Below, piece by piece: positions 1 to 9,307 of a stretch of DNA of 64,000 nt. This DNA is from Pseudoalteromonas luteoviolacea H33-S. GTDB taxonomy: Bacteria > Pseudomonadota > Gammaproteobacteria > Enterobacterales > Alteromonadaceae. A program made the translations under genes and the position numbers. Below the pieces are notes generated by a model. That model worked only from the letters and a program-made list of their open reading frames with translations. It made no database searches and had not been told where the DNA came from. The stretch lies in contig NZ_AUXY01000096.1 in NCBI RefSeq assembly GCF_001625695.1, positions 21,350-85,349 on the forward strand. The letters run 5' to 3'. Numbering within the stretch: the first letter of the stretch is position 1; each line of letters opens with the position of its first letter.

Positions 1-1220
1 TCACCAGGGCGCAACTTGGATTTTTTACCGCCATCAATTTGTAGTGTGACCATAGGGGCTCTGGCAATCTGATTACCGAACACATCGTCATTGGGTAGTG
101 GAGTGGGGTCAATGGTTTGCCCAAGATAGTCTTCTAATGCATTGACTTTATGGGACTCTTTATAGCTCATAACTGAGCATGCTACGCCAGTGTTACCTGC
201 GCGACCAGTACGACCAACACGGTGAACATGTACTTCAGGATCATGTGCTATATGATAGTTTAAAACCATATCGACATGATCAACATCAATGCCTCTAGCG
301 GCAACATCCGTTGCGACTAAAATCGTTAAGCTTTTATTAGCAAATCGAACAAGTGTGCGATCTCTGTCTTTTTGGTCTAAATCGCCATGCAGCGCTGCGC
401 TATCAAAGCCCAGTTGCTTGAGGTTATCACATACAGATTGACATTCAGCTTTGGTGTTACAAAACACAACCGCCGATGTGGGTTGGAACTTTAACAGCAG
501 CTTTTGTGTTGCAACAAGCCTTGCTTCATTATCTGGTATTTCATAGAAAAACTGTTCAATTGAGCTATGGTCATGCGTTGCTTCAACGGTTACCTTTTCA
601 GCATTGTTCATAATATGCTTTGCAAGTTGCTCAATGCGTGGTGGATAGGTCGCGCTAAATAGCAAATTTTGTCTATTGCTTGGGCAATGCTCAAGAATAC
701 ATTGAATCGCATCTTCAAAACCCATCTCTAGCATTCTATCTGCTTCATCCAATACAAATGTATTCACTTCATCCAGTGATAAGCGGCCTTTACGTAAATG
801 TTCTTCAATTCGACCTGGTGTACCAACCACGATATGAGCACCGTGTTCTAAAGAACCAATTTGAGGCCCCATAGGTGCGCCACCACATAATGCTAAAACC
901 TTGATATTGTGAATCGCCCTTGCAAGCTTGCGTATTTCAACGGCAACCTGATCTGCCAACTCTCGAGTTGGGCAAACGACCAGTGCTTGTACGCGAAATC
1001 GCTTAACGTTGAGGTTATGCAACAGGCCTAAAGAAAATGCAGCTGTTTTACCCGAGCCTGTTTTCCCCTGACCAATTAGGTCTTTACCAGCTAAGATTTT
1101 GGGTAGTGTTTGGGCTTGTATGTCTGTCATGGCTGTGTAGCCAAGAGAGTTAAGGTTATCTAATAGGGCGTTTGAAAGTGGCAAACTAGTAAAAAGCGAC
1201 TGAGACAAAGCAGGAATCAT
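1..1220 (-). CDS. dbpA: ATP-dependent RNA helicase DbpA (3' end outside window)
   Basis: DEAD-box RNA helicase of the DbpA type, which in E. coli binds 23S rRNA hairpin 92 and acts in assembly of the large ribosomal subunit. The protein starts MIPALSQSLF at an ATG whose complement is at 1218-1220 and runs off the left edge after about 406 residues. Visible motifs are Walker A GKTGSGKT (about 52-59), PTRELA, the DEAD box in VLDEADRML, SAT in LFSAT, and the helicase C-terminal motifs VATDVAARGID and HRVGRTGRAGN. The last visible stretch, LQIDGGKKSKLRPG, matches the start of the DbpA-specific C-terminal RNA-binding domain of E. coli (457 residues), so about 50-60 residues are missing. The DbpA call therefore rests on the helicase core plus this linker. 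It appears to be a single transcription unit. Confidence 0.95.
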   Translation of the reverse strand, partial: MIPALSQSLFTSLPLSNALLDNLNSLGYTAMTDIQAQTLPKILAGKDLIGQGKTGSGKTAAFSLGLLHNLNVKRFRVQALVVCPTRELADQVAVEIRKLARAIHNIKVLALCGGAPMGPQIGSLEHGAHIVVGTPGRIEEHLRKGRLSLDEVNTFVLDEADRMLEMGFEDAIQCILEHCPSNRQNLLFSATYPPRIEQLAKHIMNNAEKVTVEATHDHSSIEQFFYEIPDNEARLVATQKLLLKFQPTSAVVFCNTKAECQSVCDNLKQLGFDSAALHGDLDQKDRDRTLVRFANKSLTILVATDVAARGIDVDHVDMVLNYHIAHDPEVHVHRVGRTGRAGNTGVACSVMSYKESHKVNALEDYLGQTIDPTPLPNDDVFGNQIARAPMVTLQIDGGKKSKLRPG

Positions 1221-1391
1221 CTATTGTGGAATAAAAGCGAATTATAACACGTGCACTTGGCTGTGAGTATCTTTGAGGGGAGTTGGCAGGTTTAATTTGT
1301 TCTGTTCACGCTTTTTTGACTGTGTTGATTTACTCGTCGAGCCATACTGCAATGCGATATGTTGGCTAATTCAGTCTCTCAATAAACTAGT

Positions 1392-2384
1392 TTAAGGCGC
1401 CAACCTGCTGTTAATACTTGCTATGAAGTTGGCTGGGTCGTCTACCCCAATAAACAGGCTTTTAGTGGTTCCTTTAGGCTTATTGAGTGATATTCCTATA
1501 TTAGGTACGCCAGAATAGTTAAAACGCTTAAGATCTTTTCCGCGCGTGACAGGTTGATTGTTCTGCTTAATGTCCAAGATGTTATTAAGTGGTATTACAA
1601 TGGGATTATATAAACCATATCTTATTATCAAAGTATCTTCAGTCAAAGAGATTGGCCTTTTCGTTATGGCCCGATACTCAGCGATAAAGAACACTAAACT
1701 GAAGATAGTCAGTAAGCTGATAATATTTGCAGCCATTGGAGACCAAATAAAGTGCAGTAGTAAGTGCACAATGGGAATTTCAATTGCAATTAAAATAATA
1801 AACCCTAGCAGGTTGCTGTGAGACCCATCTTTTTGGTGATAACTAAAGTGAACATTGCCTTGATAGGTTTTTGTGTGAATACGTTTTGGCACGAGTGCAA
1901 ATGTCCACATACGTATTTCAAAGCAGAAAAACTGCGCGAATTTGCCAGAGCCAAGATAACGAGAGACGGACTGTTCTAACGATACATCAGGGTCTTGCCC
2001 TTTTTTTAGCGCGATGTTTATCGCCCAGTAAACACTAAATACCGCTGCAAGCTCAAAAAGCAGAACAATGGCAAGCACCAAATATCTGTCTTGTTCTAAA
2101 TATGGCCACAGAACTTTATGTTCATCTGGAATAATGTAACTACCAATTAGTACTGCTAAGCAAATTAATATAAGGGCTTTGAGAAGCGCCTCTTTTTTAT
2201 CTTTTACACATATAAAACAAATAACCGGTATCGCAATCAATACATCAATGAGAAATAACCACTCCCATCTTTCTTTACCGTAATCATTCCACATATTTTG
2301 TGTATTGAAATAGATGAACCATAAAGAGGACATGGCAATTAAAAAAATGAAGGGCAATTTTGAGTTGGTCGATAAATTCATCAT
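1392..2384 (-). CDS. polytopic membrane protein, bPH-like C-terminus, function unknown
   Basis: Inner-membrane protein of 330 residues that I do not recognise as a named family. Four hydrophobic segments lie in the N-terminal half (about 10-27, 42-60, 67-85 and 100-122) and two more at about 195-240. The last 90 residues (KRPISLTEDTLIIRYG..., then NNILDIKQNN) read like the bacterial PH-like fold of DUF304-type membrane proteins: a short beta-rich soluble domain right after a transmembrane pair. That assignment is by pattern only. Two adjacent methionines begin the protein, so the start may be one codon later. The gene stands alone, read toward dbpA, with about 170 bp between them. Confidence 0.7.
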   Translation of the reverse strand: MMNLSTNSKLPFIFLIAMSSLWFIYFNTQNMWNDYGKERWEWLFLIDVLIAIPVICFICVKDKKEALLKALILICLAVLIGSYIIPDEHKVLWPYLEQDRYLVLAIVLLFELAAVFSVYWAINIALKKGQDPDVSLEQSVSRYLGSGKFAQFFCFEIRMWTFALVPKRIHTKTYQGNVHFSYHQKDGSHSNLLGFIILIAIEIPIVHLLLHFIWSPMAANIISLLTIFSLVFFIAEYRAITKRPISLTEDTLIIRYGLYNPIVIPLNNILDIKQNNQPVTRGKDLKRFNYSGVPNIGISLNKPKGTTKSLFIGVDDPANFIASINSRLAP

Positions 2385-2748
2385 TACATTCGATAAGGAT
2401 ATTTTTATAATTCTTTTTAAGAAGAGTCTATCAGTACCTCTTAAACAAACAAAATATAAAATAAAAGCAAGGGTGTTAACTTCTCAAATGACTCGCATAT
2501 TGTGGTAATACATAGTTATTAATTCACTTGGATTGCATCATCCTGTTTATCAGTATTAATAATTTAATTTTTTAGAACGGTTTGGTTTTTAAGGTTAATA
2601 TGCCATGAAAAAACTTCAATTAAAAGTGGATTTATATAGGTAAAAGGTATTGAAATGATCATTAAATGGGCAGATAATGCTGCTGCTCTTTAGTCTTACT
2701 ATTTAAGACAGACTTACGAGTATAGGACGAACATTAAAAGGAAGATAA
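2385..2748. other. 364-bp AT-rich intergenic region
   Basis: Divergent promoter region between the membrane protein gene read leftward and the small lipoprotein gene read rightward. It is strongly A+T rich. I see no convincing hairpin, operator or additional gene. A purine-rich AAGGAAGAT just before 2749 is the ribosome binding site of the lipoprotein gene. Confidence 0.5.
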
Positions 2749-3114
2749 ATGAAAAACTTACTGATCATAATTTTTACCACATTTATTCTAGCTGCATGTA
2801 GCAGCACACAAAGCGGAAAAGACTTTGACATGGAAGTAGTTAAGTCGTTTAAAAAAGGTGAAACGACTCAAGAAGATGTAAGAAAAGCCATTGGTGACCC
2901 AAGTGGCATGGACGACTTGGTTGATGGTGAAACGGCATGGCAATATTATTTTCATGAAAATAAAAGCAGTGGATTAAACTATGTTCCTGTTGCTGGCGCT
3001 TATGCCGGTGGTTCAAAGGGCACTAGTAAACATGTAACTATCCGCTTTGGTAAAGATGGTATCATGAGTGGTATGTCATTTAGAGAAATTGAAAGCGGTT
3101 CGTCACGCTTTTAA
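2749..3114 (+). CDS. small lipoprotein with BamE/SmpA-like fold
   Basis: Exported lipoprotein of 121 residues. The N-terminus is a short signal peptide ending in the lipobox L-A-A-C with Cys17 as the lipidated residue. Residues 25-60 (VVKSFKKGETTQEDVRKAIG then DPSG) have the helix-turn pattern of the SmpA/OmlA/BamE domain, where an early helix marked KG.T..DV...LG.P is followed by a beta-sheet. This protein lacks extra BamE features and is probably one of the many stand-alone BamE-like lipoproteins, not BamE of the BAM complex. A good ribosome binding site (GGAAG) precedes the ATG, and a hairpin terminator follows at 3135. Function unknown. Confidence 0.75.
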   Translation: MKNLLIIIFTTFILAACSSTQSGKDFDMEVVKSFKKGETTQEDVRKAIGDPSGMDDLVDGETAWQYYFHENKSSGLNYVPVAGAYAGGSKGTSKHVTIRFGKDGIMSGMSFREIESGSSRF

Positions 3115-3134
3115 AAATTGAGAATGATATGCAG

Positions 3135-3166
3135 CGCCGTTTGATTGTAGATCATTCGGCGTTTTT
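3135..3166 (+). terminator. intrinsic terminator after lipoprotein gene
   Basis: CGCCG (3135-3139) pairs with CGGCG (3157-3161) and the stem continues after a two-base mismatch with GAT/ATC. Five T residues follow at 3162-3166. It lies 20 bp after the lipoprotein stop codon. Confidence 0.75.
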
Positions 3167-3629
3167 GGCGATAACTAGTTACCAATTTTATTAAACTTGA
3201 TAGCAAGTAATAGGCGGATTATTAAATTTATTTTTTATAAAATATTTAGCTTCTCTTACTTAGTTAACAGGTATCCACAAACACCTTTCTTTGAATTCTA
3301 TCGATTTTACGTATTTCCTATCTAGTGTTTTTCTGTGTAGTGCTTGAATTCTTTTAAATGTTCTAAGCTGATATGTGTTTATTCTATATAAACAAGGAGC
3401 TTAGTATCAGTTTTATGGTCTTTAAGCGAAGGCTTATTTTCATAATATGGCTTGCTGACTAGATCGAGCCATCAAAATTTAAAATGCTCATTGCAACAGT
3501 TGATGCTGTATTTTAAGTCATGAGCTAATAGTGAAGTTAGTCTTTTTACAGGCTTAAACGCTGTAATAGTGGGAAAAGTACCGGGGGTGCGTCAAAAATT
3601 AACTAATTAATGACGCACTCAACTCTTTA
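3167..3629. other. about 460-bp gene-free region with one hairpin
   Basis: No convincing gene. The region is A+T rich. Near its right end GTGCGTCA (3587-3594) and TGACGCAC (3611-3618) form a perfect 8-bp inverted repeat around an AT-rich loop that can itself fold as TTAA-CTAA-TTAA. It sits 12 bp beyond the stop of the leftward DUF805 gene and is the likely 3' end structure of that transcript, although no T-tract follows on either strand. Confidence 0.45.
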
Positions 3630-3995
3630 TTAGGCTACTGCCTCACCTTCATTTGCCACTTTCGGGTTAAGGCCATATTGGTTTTCACTTTCTTCACCCT
3701 CTAAGATGAAAAAGACAAATAATGCCAAGGTACCAATTATTGGTATAAAGGCAATCAGCATCCACCAGCCTGATCTTCCAGTGTCATGCAAACGTCTAAC
3801 GCTTAGTGCGAGGGTAGGTACAAAAATAGCTAATGCATAGATAATGCCTAAGAAAGATGTGCCAAGTAACCCATCAATAAAGCCTAATATAACAGAGACA
3901 ATTATGTTGAATAAAAAGAACATCCAGTATTCTTTTCTTCTCGCTCTTCCTTCAAATACCGCATAGTTTTTTAAGACGGATATATACCATTCCAT
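3630..3995 (-). CDS. DUF805 family inner-membrane protein
   Basis: Membrane protein of 121 residues belonging to the DUF805 (YhaH/YhaI) family. Family marks are the N-terminal WY...L.NYAVFEGRARRKEYWMF, the signature VRRLHDTGRSGWW, and a C-terminal GENQYG-like tail seen here as ESENQYGLNP. There are three to four membrane segments, with the conserved RRLHD loop facing the cytoplasm in current family models. Length matches the family norm. Function is unknown; some homologues are found near phage-shock or stress genes, but nothing in this neighbourhood supports that. Confidence 0.9.
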   Translation of the reverse strand: MEWYISVLKNYAVFEGRARRKEYWMFFLFNIIVSVILGFIDGLLGTSFLGIIYALAIFVPTLALSVRRLHDTGRSGWWMLIAFIPIIGTLALFVFFILEGEESENQYGLNPKVANEGEAVA

Positions 3996-4366
3996 TTTTG
4001 GTTCCTTTATTAATTGTAATTTCCTAGTTTGGGAGTCCGATTGCCTTTGGTGCTGTAATGTCCGTTAGCAGCTGTTTGTACCTAGATACAAAATAGCTAT
4101 GTTGTTTCCCTGCGCATAAAAGTAAATCAATCATGCTATTGTCACAAGAGGTAATTGTAAAAAACTCATCTTTTATGTGAAAAATCATAAAAATCACGAT
4201 TAAATCATTTTAAAATTAGTATTTTATCTTCATATGGAACTTTACTTTTTAATTATATAAGTATTTTAAATTACACATAAGCACACTGTTCGTTCTTCAC
4301 ATGCATTTCACGCAATTTAATAAACACTTAGGTCATAAATTAGTTTAAGCGCAATAAGGAATGAAC
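3996..4366. other. divergent promoter region, about 370 bp
   Basis: A+T-rich gap between the DUF805 gene (leftward) and the ABC transporter operon (rightward). No hairpin or clear operator was seen. An AAGGA at 4356-4360 is the ribosome binding site for the ABC ATPase and favours the ATG at 4367, because the earlier ATG at 4361 abuts it directly. Confidence 0.5.
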
Positions 4367-5017
4367 ATGGGTGTTAAATTGGATGTCCTCGATTTGGAAC
4401 ACACGATTAATTTGGTAAATGGAGAACCTCTACATTTACTTAAGAATATTTCAATGTCAATTGAGGCGGGCGAGCATATTGCTATTGTGGGCGCCTCTGG
4501 CTCAGGAAAATCAACACTTCTCTCTTTGCTGGCAGGGTTAGAGACATTGCAAAAAGGCAAAATCTGCTATCAAAAAAACCTTGAAGTATTGAGTGGTGTG
4601 ACTGGTGTATCCGGTTTTATTTTTCAACACTTCCATCTATTACCTGAGCTAAATGCGCTACAAAATGTGGCACTGCCTTTGATGTTACGGGGTGAAAGTA
4701 CAGCACAACAGCGCGCGTTAGAGAAACTAAAACTTGTGAATTTAGAGGCGCAAGCCAAACAGCCTGTTACTAAGTTGAGTGGCGGCGAGCAACAACGTGT
4801 GGCGATTGCCCGTGCGCTCTGCAATGAGCCACAGGTTTTGTTTGCGGATGAACCGACAGGGAACCTAGATCATAAAACGGCAGAACAGGTTTTTGATCTT
4901 ATGCTGCATGGTGCGAAAGCATCAGGCACTACCATGGTGGTGGTGACTCATGACCTTAATCTCGCTTCAAAATTAGATAAAACATACAAGCTTGAAAATG
5001 GGGAATTAAAGCTATGA
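4367..5017 (+). CDS. ABC transporter ATP-binding protein, LolD/MacB/YbbA type
   Basis: ATPase subunit of an ABC system of the MacB/LolD/FtsE class, which uses ATP for mechanotransmission or export across the envelope, not classical uptake. From the ATG at 4367 the protein is 216 residues. Walker A GASGSGKST is at about 42-50, the signature LSGGEQ at 137-142, Walker B VLFADEP at 157-163 and the H-loop histidine in VTHD at about 195. The start at 4367 has AAGGA six bases upstream; an in-frame ATG two codons earlier has no room for a ribosome binding site. The stop codon overlaps the permease start (ATGA), so the two are translationally coupled. Size and partner resemble E. coli YbbA-YbbP; the usual neighbour tesA is not seen. 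Confidence 0.9.
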   Translation: MGVKLDVLDLEHTINLVNGEPLHLLKNISMSIEAGEHIAIVGASGSGKSTLLSLLAGLETLQKGKICYQKNLEVLSGVTGVSGFIFQHFHLLPELNALQNVALPLMLRGESTAQQRALEKLKLVNLEAQAKQPVTKLSGGEQQRVAIARALCNEPQVLFADEPTGNLDHKTAEQVFDLMLHGAKASGTTMVVVTHDLNLASKLDKTYKLENGELKL

Positions 5018-7548
5018 GTGAGCCATATGCTGAAAATCAATTAGACAGTTCAAGCTGTCAATTAATGCCTGCCAGCAAGTTATTCATTAAAGTATTTATA
5101 TCGCAAATTATGCAAGGAAAGCATCTAATTACATTGCTAAGTTTGGGTCTTTTATTTTTGTATCTGAGCCTAACCAGCTTATTTGGTCAAGGCGTTGATA
5201 GATATTTAAACAATAACTTGCAGACGATGTTAGGCGCTGATACGCAGTTAACCGTTACCAGAGATTGGCATGATCATGAAAGGCAATGGATGCAAGCGCA
5301 TGCAGCCAAAAGTAGTTTTATTAATAGTTATGAAGTGACATTAAGTGCGCAAGCCGCTTTTAGCCATACAAAACTCAAAGCGGTAGATCAAAGCTATCCT
5401 CTCAATGGTGATGTGACAGTGTCTTACACACCAAGTTTTACGCCATCTTTGGAGTCTACTGGACCAAAATTAGGAGAGATCTGGCTTGAGCCTCATCTAG
5501 CTCGTGCACTGAATGTTAAGGTTGGTGATACTGTTTCCCTTGGTCACAACACATTGATGGTGAGTGCGCTATTGCTCAATGAGCCTGACAGAATCATTCA
5601 AGGATATAGCAGTGATAAACGTGCCATTGTGTCTCAAAAAAGTATTGAGCATTTGGAGATGATCCCGCTTGAGCGCCAAGTATTAATTAATCACCCATTG
5701 GACTTTACAAAGGAGCACCTACAGCGCTTACAGAACAACAGTGCTGATTTAAACATGGTTAGTAAATTACTGAACAACTATCCGATGGCACATGCGTGGA
5801 AAAGAGTGCAGAACTTTATGGGGTTGATCAGCTTTGTGATTGTCTTACTGACTTGCCTATGTCTATGGCTTAGCCAAAAAAGCCATGTAGAGCCGCTTCA
5901 AAATGTGTTGGCAGTGATGTTAGCAAATGGTGTTAAGCGTCAGCAAATTCCATTTATTGTACTGATTTTAATGGCTAGCATTTTGTTCATTAGTTTTATT
6001 CCCGCACTGATGATAGCCATTGCCCTCACGGCTGCTCTGGAGTATGCCATTCAGCAACACTTTTTGGCCACATTTGAGCTTATGTGGGATTGGATGGGGA
6101 TAGGTAAAGCGCTATTTATCAGTATATTACTCTATTTTCTGCTCACGGTTCCGAGTTGGGTAACTCTGATTAAGAGTAATGTCCGAGATCTATTAGAAAA
6201 GCGAGAGAATAACTCAATCACTTTCATAGTCAGTGGCTTATGTCCATTATTGTCTCTATTGGTTGTAGTGGTTTTGAATACGGATAACTGGGTGTTGACT
6301 GGGTTACTGTTGTCTGGTCTTGCGGTCTGTTTAGTATTATTGCTGGTTTTGGCATGGGGCGGGTTAAGTGCCGCCAATAAGTTACTGTCTGGAAAAGGAG
6401 GTATTTTTGCATTTGTACTGTTACTGATGAAGCAACGAATGCGTGTCAAAATTGTACAAATTCTGGCGTTAGGTTTAAGTGCCACATTATTACTATTGTG
6501 TCTTCGAGTTGGTCAAGATGTGAGTGATGTGCTTGATAGAGCATTGTTCGCAGACCAAGGAAATATATTTGTGACTCAAGCAACGGCGGAGCAAAAGCAA
6601 GCACTTACAGAATTTACTTTACAGCAGCGCGGTGAAGTAAAGCAGTTTAAAGCGTTTCAAAGCGCCAGAGTAACGCATGTTAATAACCTATTGTTAAGTG
6701 AAATTGATGCGCCAAGTAGCGACTCTAAATCTCGTTTAGAGCGCAATATCAATCTACATTGGCAAGCTAATCAGCCACAAAACATAAATATTGTCTCTGG
6801 CCAGTGGCAAAGTAAAAAGCAAAATGATTTGCCTGCTATCTCTATGGAGCAAGAAGTGTTTGATGAGCTTAATTTAGAGCTTGAGGATGTGCTTACAATG
6901 CAAGTTGGTACTCAAAGCCAGCAGTTCAAAATTGCTTCGGTACATCACTACCGTTCAGGTTCAGATATGATCACATTTTGGTTTGTTGTACATCAAGACA
7001 GTGCACCAATAGCAGACGAGCAGGTTTTTTATATGGGTAGCGTCGATTTACCAGAGCAAGGCTTACAGCAACTTGGTGAAATTTGGCAAGCTCACCCGAG
7101 CATTCGCATGTTACGTGTTGAAGAGTTAATTGCAAGAGTGCGCAGTACAGTACAGACATTTATCTATCTGACCTTGGCGTATGGTGTTTTTATTGCTTTG
7201 ATGAGTAACTTGCTTGTTATTGCCTCAATCCAAACCCATCTTCAAAGAGATAAGTTAAAGAATGGTTTGCTGATAAGCTTTGGCTTAGATAGTCGGCAAA
7301 GTCGTAATATGCTCATCGTTGAATGGAGTATTTTGACCATGATCCCGGTTGCGTGTGCATTAACATCGATATATTTGTTTATCGGTCAAATTTATCAGGC
7401 AGGGTTTGGTTTACCGTATAGGCCAAATGACTTCATGCTTTTAGTTGAGGCCATTACTATCGTTGCGGCGATTGCGCTGGGTGGTATTTTCTTAAGCCGC
7501 AAGCAACTCAAGCAAAATGTGGTGACCTTACTTGAACAGCGTGGCTAA
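5014..7548 (+). CDS. FtsX-type ABC permease, YbbP-like
   Basis: Large inner-membrane permease of 844 residues coupled to the ATPase just upstream by a 4-bp overlap. Topology is typical of YbbP-like type VII exporters: one N-terminal membrane helix (about 35-55), a periplasmic domain of about 200 residues, a three-helix FtsX core (about 265-390), additional helices at about 400-465 and 475-495, a second periplasmic domain and a C-terminal three-helix FtsX core (about 715-835). The length is close to E. coli YbbP (about 800 residues). No membrane-fusion (HlyD/MacA) or outer-membrane partner is encoded nearby, so the system is probably a two-component one. The substrate is unknown. A strong terminator follows at 7572. 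Confidence 0.88.
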   Translation: MSEPYAENQLDSSSCQLMPASKLFIKVFISQIMQGKHLITLLSLGLLFLYLSLTSLFGQGVDRYLNNNLQTMLGADTQLTVTRDWHDHERQWMQAHAAKSSFINSYEVTLSAQAAFSHTKLKAVDQSYPLNGDVTVSYTPSFTPSLESTGPKLGEIWLEPHLARALNVKVGDTVSLGHNTLMVSALLLNEPDRIIQGYSSDKRAIVSQKSIEHLEMIPLERQVLINHPLDFTKEHLQRLQNNSADLNMVSKLLNNYPMAHAWKRVQNFMGLISFVIVLLTCLCLWLSQKSHVEPLQNVLAVMLANGVKRQQIPFIVLILMASILFISFIPALMIAIALTAALEYAIQQHFLATFELMWDWMGIGKALFISILLYFLLTVPSWVTLIKSNVRDLLEKRENNSITFIVSGLCPLLSLLVVVVLNTDNWVLTGLLLSGLAVCLVLLLVLAWGGLSAANKLLSGKGGIFAFVLLLMKQRMRVKIVQILALGLSATLLLLCLRVGQDVSDVLDRALFADQGNIFVTQATAEQKQALTEFTLQQRGEVKQFKAFQSARVTHVNNLLLSEIDAPSSDSKSRLERNINLHWQANQPQNINIVSGQWQSKKQNDLPAISMEQEVFDELNLELEDVLTMQVGTQSQQFKIASVHHYRSGSDMITFWFVVHQDSAPIADEQVFYMGSVDLPEQGLQQLGEIWQAHPSIRMLRVEELIARVRSTVQTFIYLTLAYGVFIALMSNLLVIASIQTHLQRDKLKNGLLISFGLDSRQSRNMLIVEWSILTMIPVACALTSIYLFIGQIYQAGFGLPYRPNDFMLLVEAITIVAAIALGGIFLSRKQLKQNVVTLLEQRG

Positions 7549-7571
7549 AAATTGTTCTTAGGCAAATTAAT

Positions 7572-7593
7572 AAAAGGACCAAGAGGTCCTTTT
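7572..7593. terminator. bidirectional intrinsic terminator between convergent genes
   Basis: Perfect 9-bp stem AAAAGGACC / GGTCCTTTT with loop AAGA. The A-tract and T-tract on both sides make it work in both directions, ending the ABC operon from the left and the serine hydrolase gene from the right. Confidence 0.9.
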
Positions 7594-7609
7594 ATTTAAA
7601 TGTTAGCAA

Positions 7610-9307
7610 TTACTGAATCTCAGTCGAGATTTTTTTAAATTGGTAACCCAGTGCTTTTAGTTTGTTTGGTTCTTGAAAATCAAATACGGTGCCAATCCCA
7701 CGCCCATACCCTTGAACTTGAAGCAGGTTTTCGTCAACCACTTTCATAGCGCGTACAAATCCATGTTTGACAGATACGGCTAGCAGCGCTTGAAACTCTG
7801 GTGAATATCGTAATTCAATATCGCCTATCTCTGGGTTGGTAGTTTCAACTTGATAATAGCCCAATAACTTTTCTAGCTCAGGAGTCAGTTTTGTTGTAAC
7901 GAGTTTGCTAAAAACATTGGCTGAGTCTCTACCGTTGTAGGTAAAGCGAAACCCATCAATGGCTTGCGTCAGCTTGATCCTTACATCGCCTTTTTCACCG
8001 ATAATTTGGTAGCTGTCTGAATCAACTTGTTTGAGCTGTTTAATAGCTTGCCCTGGAATGAGCATGACGAATTCTCCACTGGGCGTTTTCTCAATGAATA
8101 TGTTGCGTCTACCAGCATAAAAACCAGCTTCTAGCGTTTTCGGTAGGGGTGGCTGAGAAGAAGATGTTTGAGTGTTTTTATTGTCTAAAAATGGTCCTTT
8201 TTCGGATTGAGTGGCTATGTTTGTCACCATTTTGGCGATATCGAAAACCGTATCGTCGCCGTCTCTGTTATTCGTTGTAACAAATACGCCAAAGTTCAGT
8301 TCGGGCACGATATACATCATGCTTTCATACCCTTGATAACTGCCATCATGACTAATTGCAATGTGGCCATTAAAGTGGTCAACGAAAAAACCTAATCCCA
8401 TTTCGTGGTCACCGTCTAACTGGATATGCGCATTTTGCACATTGCGAACCCTTGTAATGAGCGAGGAGGGCACGATTGCATGGCTATCATAGTTCCAGCT
8501 GTCGAGTATTGCTTGCATGTAGCGCGCCATATCATTACCAGTTGAAATAATACCGCCGGCGGGCGTCAGTAAAGAAGCGAATTTAGGTTCTTGAGCAGTA
8601 CCACTGTAGCTTTGCGCCATTTGTACTGGCAGTGGACCGTTTGGCAAGTGGCTCAAGGTATTGTTCATCGCCAGCGGCGTGAAGAATTCAGTTTGCAAGT
8701 AATCTTGCCAGCTTTGACCACTTATTCTTGAAACCAGTAATCCGGCTAACCCAAACGCATTATTATTGTAGGCAGAAATAGTGCCCCTGTTCCACACAAG
8801 ATAGTCGTCACTTAATAAAGCCGCTAATGAGTTAAGGTCTTTATTAGGACTTGTTGTTGGCTCATCACCACGGAACCAGCCTGTTGGGATGCCACTTTGA
8901 TGGGTTAAGAGATCACGCACCGTTATTACGTTATTATTATTGGGAAGCGTCTTTGGTTTAAAGTCAGGTAAGTGCTTATAAACACTATCATCTAGAGAAA
9001 GTTTTCCTTGGTTCACTAATTTAAGCACAGCGAGTGTGACAAACGTTTTAGTGATGGAAGCAATGCGAAATTGGGTATCAGGAGTGACAGGTTGTTGTGT
9101 TTCTGTATTTGCTAGACCAAAACCCTGTAACATGACAGGTGTATTGTCTTTCACCACTGCAATAGATAAACCTGTGGTTTCTCCTCCAGCTAATCGATGT
9201 TCAATTTGCTGGGAGATTTTCTGTATATCAGTTTGATCCAAAGCAAACGTACAACTACTCAGTGATAATCCTGCGATTAAGCTTGCAAGCAATGTGATTT
9301 TTTTCAT
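7610..9307 (-). CDS. exported beta-lactamase-family serine hydrolase
   Basis: Serine hydrolase of the class C beta-lactamase/penicillin-binding-protein fold (565 residues), a group that includes D-aminopeptidases and esterases; the substrate cannot be read from sequence. The signal peptide ends in L-S-S-C (Cys19), a possible lipobox, or may be cut after TFA by signal peptidase I. Catalytic motifs are S84-I-T-K87, Y180-N-N182 and H320-D-G322. The catalytic domain covers about 25-370. A serine-rich linker (QTSSSQPP) leads to a C-terminal domain (about 390-560) of the lipocalin-like kind often fused to such hydrolases. It has its own promoter region upstream (9308-9833). It is one of three proteins in the window with this catalytic domain. 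Confidence 0.88.
   Translation of the reverse strand: MKKITLLASLIAGLSLSSCTFALDQTDIQKISQQIEHRLAGGETTGLSIAVVKDNTPVMLQGFGLANTETQQPVTPDTQFRIASITKTFVTLAVLKLVNQGKLSLDDSVYKHLPDFKPKTLPNNNNVITVRDLLTHQSGIPTGWFRGDEPTTSPNKDLNSLAALLSDDYLVWNRGTISAYNNNAFGLAGLLVSRISGQSWQDYLQTEFFTPLAMNNTLSHLPNGPLPVQMAQSYSGTAQEPKFASLLTPAGGIISTGNDMARYMQAILDSWNYDSHAIVPSSLITRVRNVQNAHIQLDGDHEMGLGFFVDHFNGHIAISHDGSYQGYESMMYIVPELNFGVFVTTNNRDGDDTVFDIAKMVTNIATQSEKGPFLDNKNTQTSSSQPPLPKTLEAGFYAGRRNIFIEKTPSGEFVMLIPGQAIKQLKQVDSDSYQIIGEKGDVRIKLTQAIDGFRFTYNGRDSANVFSKLVTTKLTPELEKLLGYYQVETTNPEIGDIELRYSPEFQALLAVSVKHGFVRAMKVVDENLLQVQGYGRGIGTVFDFQEPNKLKALGYQFKKISTEIQ

Noticed and set aside
680..874. 64-residue open frame on the plus strand
   Set aside because: Antisense to the helicase core of dbpA, whose frame is clearly conserved.
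6132..6485. 117-residue open frame on the minus strand
   Set aside because: Antisense shadow of a membrane-helix-rich part of the permease gene; no start signal.
7610..9307. Antibiotic-resistance beta-lactamase
   Set aside because: The catalytic motifs are shared with many esterases and aminopeptidases and the protein has an extra C-terminal domain; nothing specific supports drug resistance.
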